A DNA stretch of 64,000 nt from assembly GCA_000499405.2 (NCBI GenBank), contig HG738137.1:23048546-23112545 (forward strand), in the 5' to 3' direction. Below the pieces are notes generated by a model. The model did no database searches, was not told where the DNA came from, and was given only the letters and a program-made list of their open reading frames with translations. Source of the DNA: Onchocerca volvulus (lineage: Eukaryota; Nematoda; Chromadorea; Rhabditida; Onchocercidae). The position numbers and the translations under genes are program-made. Below are positions 11,801 to 25,073 of this stretch, piece after piece. Within the stretch, counting starts at the first letter, position 1; each line of letters starts with the position of its first letter.

Positions 11801-14800
11801 GAATCCACTAGTTTCAAAAAAGAAAAAGCATGGTCCACCGATATGGCTTCGCACAGCGCGTAGACGCATGGTGGAAAATGTAACAATAGATCAAATAGCT
11901 GGTTCTAGCAAGGTATTTACTTAGAAGAAATTTTGACACGGTATGTGATGAATTTATCAAAATTAAAAACGTCAGGAGGAAAAATTCAATAATTCAATGC
12001 TGTTGATTTTTAAGATTGCGCAAGAAAGTGATGATGAAGGAAGGCAGGAAACTGAAGTACCAAAAAAGCGTGGTAGAGGGCGTAAACCGAAACCAAAAGC
12101 TGAACATATATCGAAGAATGATATTGAAAAAGATGAATTGAGTGGAAATAGTGACGAAGTAAGTGCATGGCCAGTGTTGTATATGCAATAGTATGTTTTG
12201 CGGAGCATAAATACAATTCAAATTGTTTGAAACTTTGGTTTTTTATTTTTTTAGGCTGAAGATGGTCGCAAACAACGTCCTTCTCGTCAGCGTCGTAAAC
12301 CCAACTGGATTGATGAAAATTATGTTACTGGTTTCAAGTAAATTTTCCCGATATTAATTTTTTTTCTAATATTCTAGTTCTGGATTATTACAAACATATA
12401 TTATTATGAATTGAGATGAGATGAGTCTTAACAAATAGATATTCTTATGTAAAGCAAATATGGATGTTTTATTCTTCATAACTTCTTATTCGTTTATGAA
12501 ATTTAGAAACAAACGTGCTCGTCGCGATGATGATGATATGGATCCGGAATGTGTACAGGGAAAGGCACAAAGTCGACCATCATCAAGGACCGGACAAAGT
12601 CGACCGCCATCGAGAACTGGATCGAAATGTGCCAAAAGTGGCGATAGTCAACGTTCAACACCTATTGAACCTTCTAGTGTCATTGCTGGTATCCAGTCTG
12701 AGGCAAGCAGCGAAGAAACATCGAACTCATCAACTCCTGCACCTCACGATAGCACATAGTTAGTTTTCATGCGTAATTTTATTTTTCTCTAGTGCTTTTC
12801 AATAATACTGAATAAATCTATGAAGAATTCATTATTCTGTTATAGTAATAATGCGAGTAGCAGCTGTGAATTGGACAATAGTGCAGCACGATCGCCGCTT
12901 CCTTTATCCTCAATTGTGCCCTCTTCAACTGGTACAGAAAATACCAGAGATATAATGGTAATGCTTTCATCAGAAAATGTGGCCAGTGGTGTGATGGTAA
13001 TATTTTCTACCGTTAACATGATTCATCAGATTGTTGGTGACGTTTGGCTCCTAACTTTAAATTTCAGACTAAGAAAACCTGTCGTTTGCAGTATACTCCC
13101 CGAGCACGAAGAATGAAATATGGAGATGATTTATTATCCAACGTCGGTTAGTCATATTTTTCTGCTGACTGCGAACATGTCTGGGGTAATGATATCATGA
13201 AATTTAAATATATGGTGAATTTTTATCGTTGTAATAGAGATAAAGAGAAGCAACCAGAAATAAATAAAAAAGCCATTAATTTTATTGTAGATGAAGATGA
13301 AATGGCAAGCACCTCGTCAAAAGATGCAAAGGGACAGACAGCTATCGATAGCGCAAACACAGCATCAAGTGATGGACGCCCCGCATCACAATCTCGCCGT
13401 AAGCAAGATCTCTCAACAATCCGGGAAAATAATGACGAAGTTATGGTATGTTGATTATTTGTTAATTATCAGACACAAGATATTTGTGAGAAATAAAAAT
13501 GCTTAGTAACGCATTAATTGGCGACTTCTATTTAACGAATAATATTGTTGGTCTGATTCTCAGTTGTACGATTAATTTAATTTCAAACCAACCTACAGCT
13601 ATCTTCGAAAATTAATGAATTACCCCTAGATTTTTTTTCATTCTTTAGATTGTGCGTTATTCAAATGGTGAAGCATCACTTCCGAAGGATCTCTCTGAAA
13701 TTCCTGTTTATCTTACTGAAACACAGCGTGATCTGTTTTTCTCATTTATTCGCCCTGCTTCGCCTTCAAGTGATGGTGCATCAAGTGCCCATAAGTGCAT
13801 GCAGTGTGGTGATATTATTGCTAACATATCGGTTAGTTTTATTGATTTGAGAATTCTGGGAAGTTTTCAGAATTGCAGCTGTTTCATTTTTCGAAAAACC
13901 TAATCTGAAATATTCTCAGGAGGGGATTTGGAATCAGAGCAAGGCATTTGGAATCATCGGCAATATTCCAGCGGGGAGACTTGTAATAAGCATGCAAATA
14001 TAGGATTCTTATTATTATAAAATGATGTGCAATATGGTGCAATGTTATCTTATAGTTTGTATCCATATTATTCTACTCTGAATTCCTGGGCAATTTTAGC
14101 AGTATTAAAAGAGACATACTTTGATCTGATTAATTTTTTTGAATGGGACTGGCATCGCCTGATCATTTCATTTAAAGGCGAAATTACAGGAGGGACGACG
14201 ACATGCTGTGAGTCATTTGCGCATCATGCGTCTACGTTGTTCATTATGTGGGTGTGGTTCATTTTTCTGCTCTGATATGCGAACTCATTTGCAATACAGA
14301 CATTGTGATAAATTGCATCTTGCACCAAGAGGTTATGTATTACCGGGCAACGTCTTGCCGTGTATGACGCAGAGACAAGTAAGAATCAACATACTATATT
14401 TGGATTTTCTTAGAAACATTTTCTTCGGTCTTATGTTATCTTTGCAAACTGTTAAATAATGCCAAAATATCATTCGAAAGATATCATTCTAATAAATGCC
14501 ATGCTTTGAAATTCCAAGAAAAGTCGAAGAATTGATAAAAATTAGTGTTTAACGAGAGAAAATCTCATAATCACGTATTTACCAGGCCGATGATCTAACG
14601 CGAGTTGTGGATGCAATGAAACCGGGTCGAGTAATGTATACTTCAGGAAAAGTTGGTTTTTTACACTAATTCACTAATTTTATGTTTGCTTAAAACTTTT
14701 TCTGTTTTTTACAAGAATTTGCTGTTTACTATATTAGTTGAGATTTGAATGTTGGTCTTTTTTTTTAGATCATTAGTTCAACTAATCCAAAACCATATTA

Positions 14801-14930
14801 TCCGGATCCGGTAATTGAAGAACGTGTTCTGGGCACACTTTTGCCGGAAATTGATGCTAGTAATGATCAGGGTCGAAATATTTCAGCAACCACTGCAGGA
14901 AGTTCAAACGCTGCTGTTGGAAAATCTTAA
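8842..14930 (+). CDS. ZNF800: ZNF800-like C2H2 zinc-finger protein
   Basis: Twenty-one phase-matched exons give 987 aa: 8842-8996, 9129-9262, 9505-9704, 10100-10174, 10293-10463, 10587-10789, 10954-11071, 11168-11317, 11390-11488, 11623-11694 (or from 11647), 11790-11912, 12015-12158, 12255-12337, 12507-12758, 12846-12996 (or to 12957), 13068-13146, 13291-13445, 13649-13831, 14190-14378, 14586-14651, 14769-14930. The N-terminal module (C51, C54, H67, C72; 'ECRCCGNIFRSPLNYLTHKR') matches the signature of vertebrate ZNF800, a nuclear transcriptional regulator. Further fingers are C267/C272/H287/H292, C304/C307/H320/H325, C838/C841/H854/H858 and C866/C869/H882/H887. Basic AT-hook-like patches occur in the middle (RPKGRPRL, KKRGRGRKPKPK), followed by Ser/Arg/Asp-rich low complexity. 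It is longer than the human protein of about 664 aa. Fold and family are well supported; the target genes are unknown. Confidence 0.85.
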
Positions 14931-14988
14931 TAAATGTTTGATTAGGTATTGTTTTGTATGATGCCCGCTGATTTGCTTATTTATTTAA

Positions 14989-14994
14989 AATAAA
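14989..14994 (+). terminator. Poly(A) signal, ZNF800-like gene
   Basis: AATAAA lies 58 bp after the stop codon at 14928-14930 and is followed by a genomic A-tract. Confidence 0.6.
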
Positions 14995-17500
14995 AAAAAA
15001 AAAAAGGAAAAACTACTAGCAGTTGTTAAAATCGAAAATGTAAATAATTGATCACTTTATTAGAAGAAACAACAAATCCATGCAATAACTATTCAAATTT
15101 TGGGAAATAAGGTAAAATTTGAAAAAAAAAAAAAAAAAGAAGGATTTTCGCCGCTAAACTGTGACCAAATCGAATTTGGTAGCAAATATCATAATGAAAT
15201 TTTTGTTCGTATTCGACGTATTCAGTACACGGGTCTTCGATCTCTTTGAAGGTTACCTGTCATAGTTATCATCTGAAATTCCTCTTGGTGAATTGTTTGA
15301 TTGAAAAACTTTTTTTTTTGAATTATATATATATTTTTGCCATCTAAATTCTGCTCCTATAACAAATCATTATTGTTACATTTGAAACAAAATTCTGTTA
15401 TTCTTTAATAACTACTTGAAATTAGTGGATATCAAGTTTTGAGTAATAAATCTAATGCACATCAATCATGATTTCTACTTTTCCAAGTACTTTCAAATCT
15501 ACTAGTTTTTAAAATGAATTCATGAAAGGTGAAAATATCTTATGGAAAAACATTGAAGAGATCTGACGATTGAGGTAGAACCAAATTCTACTTATTGGTT
15601 TCCATTGTCGAAAGTGGTAATTAATGACATTCTTAAAATAAGTGCAAGATCTGTATATCTGATCGGGTTGTGAGCTTCGTTTCTTACATTCCCGAATGAC
15701 TTTCCTGCAGTTTTGATTTTCTCTCAAATTATTATTATTTCATCCGTAGGCACCGTAATGTTTGTTTTTGTATATTTTATCTCCATTTGGTTGGGCAAAA
15801 TCCATCCTTATATATTTTACTCACTGAATAATTTTGTTCAGAATTTTTTAACCTTTTTAATTCTCTTATCATTGCCAAACAGTTATCTCTGTACACCATG
15901 TTAATAAAACACTGGCACAAATATTATTTCTCAGCCTAATTTTATTTCGTATCAGAGGCCTCAAATTTTGATTATCATATTTTCGTTTAAATAGATTACA
16001 TTCTTTATATTTTTCTGCTGAATTATTTTCATTTAAATCTTTATAATGGAATATTATTTCAGTTTAAACGAATTCTGTCCTTTATTCGTATCCATTTTAA
16101 TTACTTTTCTTTCTCTTTAAATGAACTAGATTTGTTTTTATATTCATTTAATAATTTCTTTACTATTGTTTAAATACATTTTATTGTTTGTTCAAATTCT
16201 TCTAGCAATATGTTTACTTTATTTTAAATAAATTATACTATTCTCATCTTTTTCAGTAAATATTTTATTTTTGTTGAAATAAATTTGCATCATTTGTTTT
16301 CATGTCCTTCAACAAATTATGTCCTTTAATTGAACTCTATTGACTATTACTTTTTTGCAAAACGCTTTTTATTAATTAGCAAAAAATCGAGTAAGTAAGT
16401 GAAAGAAATGGAAAAGAGATTGATGAACTTTATGGATATTGGTAATCTGGTTATTTTAAGCAAGTACAAAAGAAAAAGAAAAACAAAAAGCAAATTTTTA
16501 TTTATTTTCTATTTGTAAATTTTTTTATTGAAAAACTAAGAATTCATCCTTAAGCAGTTGTTTTAAGATATTTAAAGATTGGAGAATTGATTTAAAGATT
16601 CAAAAAACAGCGTTCGTACAAGAAACCGAATTACATTTACAATGTTTAATTCTCTCTGTTTTATGTTTTTTCTATGGTTTTTGTCTCATGGATTTTTTTC
16701 TTTTTTTTTTTTCGTAATAATATTTGTCTTCTGAATGAAATTCATTTAAGGAAATATCACTTTTATCAAGTTGTTTGGTTTGTTTTCACAGTAATTTTGG
16801 TGTTGTTTGAAAAATGGCATTAAAGAAGGATTTCAATTTCAAAGTAAAGAAAATTGACTAAAAAAAAGCACGGTTAGTGATATCCTGATTTATCCTACTT
16901 GATGATTGATTCTTAATATCTCTTAATATGAAAGAAGAATTTAGACATAATTTTGCTGTATTTTCAACTGAAAAATATAAAGGACATTGCTTGGATTCTA
17001 TATATAATTGCTCAGCATATAATAAATGAACATTTTAATGTTGAGCGTGCTGATATTGTCTGTCGACTTTTCTTTAAGGATATTTAATTTGCTTAAAAGA
17101 ATATTTCAAGTATTATCTAAAGAAACAAAATGAAGTATTTTCAAGATCAGAATGGTCAAAGTAATAACTTGAAATGTAGAAATTGCGGGAAATATTGAAA
17201 TAATGTTTTGTTTTCATCACTATCTTTATTGATATAGCTGGGTAAGTCCATCCCGGTTTTTCACGAAAAAAATTCTTCATCGGTCAGTTTGAATATTCTT
17301 AATATTTAAGAAATCTAAGAATACTCCCACTAATAACAAATCAGGAAGTTCTCTTATTATCTCGACAATTTCATATTTCCATTGGTTAAGGTGATAAATC
17401 ATGATGTTAACCTTCCGAATCCGTGAAAAACAATTTTTGTCAACGCTTGTGAAAATCGAAATATAATGACAAGTATTGGTTGTAAAAATATAGTATATTT
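14995..17500. other. Intergenic, no gene seen
   Basis: About 2.5 kb of AT-rich sequence between the ZNF800-like and cyclin H genes. A tracts occur at about 14992 and 15121. From 15.95 to 16.35 kb the motif TTTAAAT recurs irregularly. Open frames here are short and biased toward Phe, Ile and Tyr; none has convincing splice partners. Confidence 0.6.
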
Positions 17501-17504
17501 GCAG
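17501..17504 (+). promoter_or_regulatory. Probable trans-splice acceptor, cyclin H
   Basis: TATATTTGCAG sits 8 bases upstream of the cyclin H ATG (17513), a typical spacing for spliced-leader addition in nematodes. Confidence 0.55.
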
Positions 17505-17512
17505 ATAAAAGA

Positions 17513-20105
17513 ATGTTTTCAACTAGTACTCAAAAAAAAGAATGGACATTCTCATCACAACAAGATCTTTTGGATTTAAGGTATTTTGCTATCAGTATAT
17601 CGGTATTTATTGTGTCTAAACAGAATAAGATTAAGAAAATGAATTGTATGGAAGATATGAATGGCAATTAGCTTTTGTCTTTTTGTTTCCAGAGCTTGTT
17701 CGAGATTGCGGTATATAAACTCGAAGTCAAGAAGTTTTTAGCGAACAAGTAGAATACTATTTTTTGTTTCTAGGAAAACAGCAAATGAGAAATTCCGAGC
17801 AAAATATGCAACGGTGGTTAATGCTGATCAAGAAGATATATTCTTGACACCTGAGGAAGAAGCATTGTTAAGAAAGATTATAACAGAAACTGGTATCAGG
17901 TTTGTTATATAAATGTTGCTTTTTCTCAAAAAATCTTTGGAGAACAAATATTTAAATAATGAGCATAGTAAGCCCCTTTATTTTGCTTCATTTTTCGTTG
18001 TGCCATTATTATAAAACAACTTACATAAATAGAATAAGTTCCGAAATTAGATATCTTCTCCCTTTACAGAAGACTCTCTCAGTACCAAGTATAAAGACAG
18101 GATTATATACATCCTATAGTCATTTTATCCATTCTATGCAAATTGGGTACGAATATCGCATATATTTTCGTCTTTGATCTTTTATGATCAGCATTTTTTT
18201 CTGGAGAATAAACTTCAGTTTTTAATTTTTTATTTGCTATAAAAAAAAGTTTTTTGAGAATTTGTGGATGATTTTTTTAAGATTTGCGGATGATTTCCGC
18301 CCTGCAATGTGGCCTTCAACTCGTTGGACAGCATTTGCATATTTTAAACGATTCTTTTTATATCACTCGACAATGGAATACTCACCGAAAAGTGTGATGA
18401 TGTCCTGCTTTTATTTGGCTGCTAAAGTTGATGAATTCAATATATCTATTGATGAATTTGTTAAAAATCTGAAGTTAGTTTCTTTTTTCTTTGCTTATAT
18501 TTATAATGATTTTCTTCAGATGTAAACACAAAACAATCATAGTGTACAAAGCGAAAAGCATAATAAGTCTTTTTCGATGCAGAATTTAGTTTCTCTCTTT
18601 CATTATGAGATTGTTATCCTCGTTTAAAAATTTAGAAGCTAAATAAATAAAACTTCCAATCAATTTATTTTATGAAATATCAGGTCCGGCACTGCTAAAT
18701 CAAATTGTGAAACAATTTTATCATTCGAACCGCAAATAATGTTGAAATTACGGTATCAACTAACGATACATTCACCATTTCGTCCATTCGAAGGACATTT
18801 GATCGAAATGAAAACGCTTTCATTGTTAGGCTTCGATTTGGAACAAGTGCGACCACATGCTAACGATTTTTTCAAGGTTCGTATGTGTGACATTTTAACC
18901 GGCTTTTAAGCTTTTTTGTTGCAATTGACGATTTTTTATTAAAATTTAACATTTTCTCTTCCAGAAAGCATTATTCGGTGATGCAATGCTTCTCTATCCG
19001 CCATCACAAATTGCACTTGCTGCTTTAAAATATGCCCTACAAGTACTAGGTTAGTTGGAATAAGCCTTTTTTCAATATCCAACCAACTTTAAAGTACGAA
19101 TATACTATTTAACATTAAAATACATCAATTTATTAGTTTCTATTTAAGATTAATTTTTTCACGAGCTTCTGAATTTCATATTGAGAAGACTCTTGAAATA
19201 TTCAAACTTCAAGATTAAATTTATGGGGTTTTATTTTGCTTTCCAGGCTTTTCCTTTAATTAAAACTCAGAACATATGTTCTAATTATTATTACGTTGTA
19301 GTTCTTTTCGTTAGTGCCTGTTGGCTTCGTTCCAGATCTTTGATTTTAAAGTACTTCTTTTCTCTTGAATCGTTTAATTTGAATTTAGATAAGGCAGATG
19401 ATTTGTTGAAAGATCAGTTCCTCAATAAGATGCTCGGAATCGATACATGGAAGCCACAAAGCGATGATGTTTTACTATGCGAAAAATTGATTGCTCGACT
19501 TGACGAAATTATACAGTGTGTTCTTGATGGCTGTAAGCCCATAGCACCCGAAACAAATGAAGCATTGCAGGTATTATTTATTTCATTTTTGTTGTTGAAT
19601 TTCAGAAGTATTGAAAGTTCTTTTAAAGAACATCAGAATTCTTTAAAGGTATACATATTGCAATAGCATGTAATAATTTGAAAAATATAATATTATATCA
19701 AAAATTCAAAAATCGAAATTGCGCTGGGAAAAATGTAAGACATCAATCTTGAATTTTTCAAGATAGCTAGTATTATTCATTAAGTTCAAAATATTATGCA
19801 TTGTTGAACTATATTATGATAAAAAAGATATTTGTACAATAATTTATATATTCCACATGCAATTTATTCGACATTATGCATCAGTCTGGAAAATTGCTCG
19901 ATCTTGGAATAGAAATTATTCATAATAGATCCAATGATTATCCTACTTTTCAAACTATATTGTATTTTTTACATATTTCTTCAATTTTCAGAATCACATG
20001 AAACGTTGGGTAAATACTTTTCCTGAATTGGAACAAAAATTATCCGCCTTGAATTCTAATCTCCAATTAGAGAATTCTAATTCGGGTTTTTCCGATGATG
20101 ATTGA
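17513..20105 (+). CDS. cyh-1: Cyclin H, regulatory subunit of CDK7 (CAK/TFIIH)
   Basis: Exons 17513-17580, 17774-17899, 18282-18473, 18684-18876, 18965-19049, 19389-19570 and 19992-20105 join with matching phases into 319 aa, close to the human protein of 323 aa. The N-terminus (STQKKEWTFSSQQDLLDLR) carries the 'WTFSS' signature of cyclin H. The first cyclin fold contains PAMWPSTRWTAFAYFKRFF and the hallmark AAKVDEFNISIDEFV. The second contains HSPFRPFEGHLIEMKTLS and LLYPPSQIALAALKYA. The tail ends in an acidic SGFSDDD, shorter than in vertebrates and lacking their Lys-rich C-terminus. The family binds and activates CDK7 with MAT1 in the nucleus, for phosphorylation of CDKs and the RNA polymerase II tail. 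The symbol follows the C. elegans name. Confidence 0.96.
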
Positions 20106-20328
20106 TCTCTTATATATTCAGTTTGATGATGTGAGTCTTCTTGATACTGTACAATTTAATTTTTGATACTTTTGAAATTGTTTACATATTTTTATTCAAT
20201 GAAAAGAAATTTTCACACACTTATTGTCGCATGTCATATTATCATGAAGTCTTCAGAGTGAAGACGCAAAAAAAAAAAGCTGCGAGAACTTCAAGTCAAA
20301 AATTGACATCGATTTTTTTAATGCTACG

Positions 20329-20334
20329 AATAAA
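20329..20334 (+). terminator. Poly(A) signal candidate, cyclin H
   Basis: AATAAA lies about 220 bp after the stop at 20105 and is the first perfect hexamer I see downstream. Assignment is inferred. Confidence 0.35.
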
Positions 20335-22971
20335 TGCTTTATTTAATCCATCTGCTAATGGTTAGGAAGATGAAAATGGTTAAATGGCTAATCCTAATAT
20401 GCTATGAAAGAAAAACTAACTTTTTCTCTTAGAAAGCCGTTAATCTATAATAAAAACGTGTAGTTATGCCATTATCGATAGGTACACAGCTGTTACGTTA
20501 GATGTTCAATATTCCGGTTGCTTTTCCATAAACAAATTTATAGACCATTGCACTACTGTCACTTCGAATGTTTCATAATATAAATTAAATATTTAGTGAA
20601 TGCAAAAGGAAAGTATACATTCGTTTTTTTCACGAATCACCCATAATTTTTCTTTAAAATGCATATGCTCGATGACAGTCTGATCTTATAGTTATGCCAT
20701 TTGCCTCTTTTTCATCCGAAAAAAGTCTAAACAATAGCGGAATTTTCGATCGAAGTTACAAACGTTTAAGAAATAAGTATTTTGAATTGTTTTAAATTCT
20801 AATTTATATTTAAAATATCTTACTAAATTAATTACACTTTAATTTTTACTTCTTCATAATTCATGTTAAGAATATTTTGCTGAGTTATTTACATCTTACT
20901 TTTACATTTAGCTGTATTTTTTACTTTCTTAATTATCTGATTGCTCGAATTGTTTACTCTGATATATATTATATATCCGTCGATAATATTTCATGCTAGG
21001 ATGCGTCGGAGACACTTTGATTTATTGAATTTTACGTCAAAATGAAACATTTATCTAGCAAACAACACCGAAATTCTAAAATCTATCGGCAGTTGCATCA
21101 TCATAATTAGTTAGTCGTCATTACATCTGATTGCTGTAATTAATTACTAATTAATCAATTTATTGTGATTCTTCAAGCAAGCCATTTGTCCCTGTAAGAA
21201 TTTCCTTATGCTTATTACGATAAATAAACATTCAGGAACTAAATATTTTTGTCGATGAAAACCGTTACTTGACAAAAAAAAAAGTTAATCCATTAATTTT
21301 CGAATAATTCCTTAACTCTTTCTCCTATTTTTCAATCATAAATGTCCATAATTTCATATTTGGGAATATTGATCGACTTAATGACAAATTTTGATGGGAA
21401 TATTAACAATTAGTCTAATCTCAGTGATGAATAGGTGAAAAGAACAAAAAAATAATTATTAAAGGAAGCAAGGAAAAAATGCTATTATTGCTTAAGATTA
21501 CCTCTCTGGATAAAATTGTATAAAATAGATGGAAAGAAATATGCGATATATTCCTTCCATTCACTTTTCACATTATTTTTCAATCGTTTAATTTGATTTC
21601 TAATTTAAAGTAAAATTGCACTATAGTTTATTTTAATTTTTTCCTATTTCAAAATTAGCTCTTTTCACTATTTAGATTCTATCTGTCTTAATTTTGTTTA
21701 TCTGTGAAACTTCGTTCTCTTTTTAAAACATCTAAATTGAAGTGCAATTTGTTTCTTGAAATTTTATTAAAATTTCTATTAAAAAACACTTTTGAATAAA
21801 ATAAGTCCATTTCCTCTATCTTTCATCAGTAAATACACTAATTCAAACTAATATTTTGTGAAGAAAGAGCGAAATTTAATTCTTGAAATGCTATTCATGA
21901 CTATATTATCAGTAGAATAGTTTGAAATTTTAATTTTAAAATATATTTGCGAATGTTTTCTCCTTCATTTACTTCTGTCCTTACAATACATTTTCTTTAA
22001 TTGACCAGAAAGTTGCAAAATTGCCATCAGAAACTTTAATTGTGTGCCATATTAGAAGCCATATTCATTGAAAACATCAAATTAATTAATTAATTAATTT
22101 ATTTATTTACTTAGCTTTTGTAGCAGAGATTAAGTAAAAGCATTTCCACAAAATGGAAAATAAATTAAACTTATATTTGAAATTTATTATATCAACGAGA
22201 ATCCGGATGATGATAAATAATTGGGTTGAAAACTTATCAATTTTCAAGCTATCTTCTGAAAATCTGGTCTCCATCTGCATGCAGCAATGAATCATCCACC
22301 TGCAAACAATCATATCACAAAATTTCTCTCGACTTTGTCATGATTTACATCGTGGTCGTCGACAAATTTTTATTTCATCCGAATAGAAAATTAGATTAAT
22401 ATCTAAGTGATGGCTAGAAAGATAATAGCTTATTGTTTTTGTAATGTTTGGAAAAATAAAGTCATTCTCCCAGAAAGCCCGGGTTATACCGATGGCTTAT
22501 CATCTAATTAACACTTGCTACCGATTTTTTCCAATTCGTTATTATTATTAAATTATATAATGACTTATTGATTTTATAATTAAATTGCATTAATGGATGA
22601 TTTGCAAAAAGTATTTGTTTTGCTAGCATATTCTTTTGGTCACCTATATAAATTAAGATTCTGCTTTAAAAGGAACTAATATTTGGATTGATAATCTTAT
22701 CATAGATTTCACTATAAATGTGACCGATATACTACTATGTACTGTCACATTTCCAGGATAATCTTTTGATGATCAATAAAATGTTCATATCATATCATCG
22801 CTGTTTTTCTCGTAGATAAGTTTCCTCAATTAAATTACTTTTTTCGTTACGCACAAAATCCTTTGTGAGTTTATGTGAGTATTTTACATAAGTGAATGTT
22901 TATATTCTTTTTTGTACGGTATTTATTGCTATCGATTGAACACTAAGCTAGCTTTTCCTGTTTTCTTAGTC

Positions 22972-23150
22972 ACGTAACGTAAAATTCGATAGCTTACTTG
23001 GCTACGTAACGTAAAATTCTATAGCTTGCTTGGCTACGTAACGTAAAACTCGACAGCTTGCTTGGCTACGTAATGTAAAATTCGACAGCTTGTTTGGCTA
23101 CGTAATGTAAAATTCGACAGCTTGTTTGGCTACGTAATGTAAAATTCGAT
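22972..23150 (+). repeat. 32-bp tandem repeat, 5.6 units
   Basis: Units start at 22972, 23004, 23036, 23068, 23100 and 23132; the last is cut after 19 bases. Each begins ACGTAAYGTAAAAYTC and ends GCTTGYTTGGCT. The junction forms the palindrome TACGTA. The first three units read ACGTAACGT and the last three ACGTAATGT, so the array has grown by local duplication of a variant. Confidence 0.9.
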
Positions 23151-24872
23151 CGGTCATTTGCACGTTTTCAGATTAATAGATTCAAGAGTGGAATGCAACG
23201 TGAACAATAAGTTTAAATAATTTGTACAATAAACTTTTGCTCGAAAGAGCATTTGATAGTATTGAAATTTTTGCTAAAACAACTTTAAGAATTTTAATGA
23301 AGACGAACAAAAGAGAAAAAGATATGAAAATAAGCAAAATTATTTATCTTTTCGAAATGAAACTTTAAATGTTTGAAATCTTCTTATACGTTTACTCATC
23401 CAACTAATGATATTATGTTATGCGATATTGTTTCACGTGCAAGAGAAGTCTTAAATTTCAAATATTTTTAGAAGCATATTTCAATTTGAATTGAAATTTT
23501 TAATTCTTTTTTAAAGAAAATTATTCCTTCGTTTTTATTCTATAACACATATAAGAAGATTTGAATGGCTGATTACTAAAAGTTCCTTTTTTTGAATGAA
23601 AATATTTTCCTTATGGAAATGGAATTGAAAAATCAAACATTTTGATATATTATAAAAGTCGTTCTCCTTTTCTCGATATTTTAATGATATAATAATGTTT
23701 TAGCAATCAGCTATTTTAATGTTTTAAGAATACATACAATAAAATCTCCACCCAGAATTGAATATTTGCATTAAAAATGCATTGATATCCCAGTATCAAG
23801 GATAAGATTAGAAGATCTTAGCAATAATTAATTACCTTAAAAAAGTTTTTCTTTCTCATCGCAGAAAAAATTTTCCTTGATCGTTTTTTTTTTATTATTA
23901 TAAAAATAAATGCATGAGAAATTTCAAAATCACAGATTAGTTTTTCTCATCTTTCTGTTGAAAAGCAGCATCAAAGTTTGTGAGAAAAAAAAATGAAGCA
24001 TAAAGATGAAATGGATTTTTCTAAATTCTGTTCAAAATATTTCAATTAACAGATTTAAAAAGATGCAATAAATTTAAAATTAAATTTTAACTTCTAAATT
24101 CCAGCATAAGAGACCAAATTCCATGGAAAAAAAAACTATGCATTGTTGATTTCTTTTTTCTACTGATTCAAAAAAAAAAAAAAAAAAAGTAGTTGAACCA
24201 AATTTAGTTCATATCTGAGCCTTCAAGTCTTAACAGTTTAAAATAAATAAAATATTCGATACAGAAATAAATTTTTTTAGAAATCGAAGTATCCTATTAT
24301 AGGGAAGGCTTTTATTTTTAAATTTATAGTTGAAAATATAAAAAATATTCTGCATCGAATATTTCCATATATTTATCTTTTTTAAAAAATCTTGAAATTT
24401 TTTTCTATACAAATTGCGGAATTTACCATTCCATGTGAGTGAGACAGAAATTTTTTTTTATTTGATTTGGAATTCAACTTGCAATTTTCTCCACTTTATT
24501 CTCTCTATTAGGAAAGGATTTCAAAAAAAAATAGACTTAAAGTAATTTATGATCTGTTTATTCAGATGTTTTTCAATAATTAATTACTGAAATTTGGTGT
24601 GGAAACAAGAGTACCATTTGTGTCGAAAATAAACTTTCTAATGATGTGTACTTATATTTCATATGTTATTGCAGCAGTATTATAGAATTCAAAATATCCT
24701 TAAATTTAAAGTTTTTCTTATTCAATCCATTTTTAATAATCTAAAATAAACCCAAGATAACTTTTAATAACATCGGAACTGAATAATTTAAAGTGTTTGC
24801 CACAATTATGCACTAAAATATATAGAATTTTCTGTTCCAATAAATCATGTCTAGTTTAGATCTTTCATCTTC

Positions 24873-25073
24873 GATCAAAAATAGCATCTCAAAGCTAATC
24901 TCAGCTTCGATCACTGATATTTTTTCCTAAATTCTTTTTAAATGAAAACTTTTTTGTTGACTTTTACTTAATAAATATTTTCTGGTCAAGAATAACATCT
25001 CGAAGTTCATCAGCTTTAATCACCAACATTTTTTTCTAAATCCTTTTTAAAATAAAAGCTATTATTGACTTTT
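24873..25073 (+). repeat. Diverged ~110-bp tandem duplication
   Basis: 24873-24965 and 24983-25073 share an ordered series of matching words: GATCAAAAATAGCATCTC / GGTCAAGAATAACATCTC, then CAGCTTCGATCAC / CAGCTTTAATCAC, then TTCTTTTTAAA / TCCTTTTTAAA, then TTGTTGACTTTT / TATTGACTTTT. It is noncoding. Confidence 0.7.
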
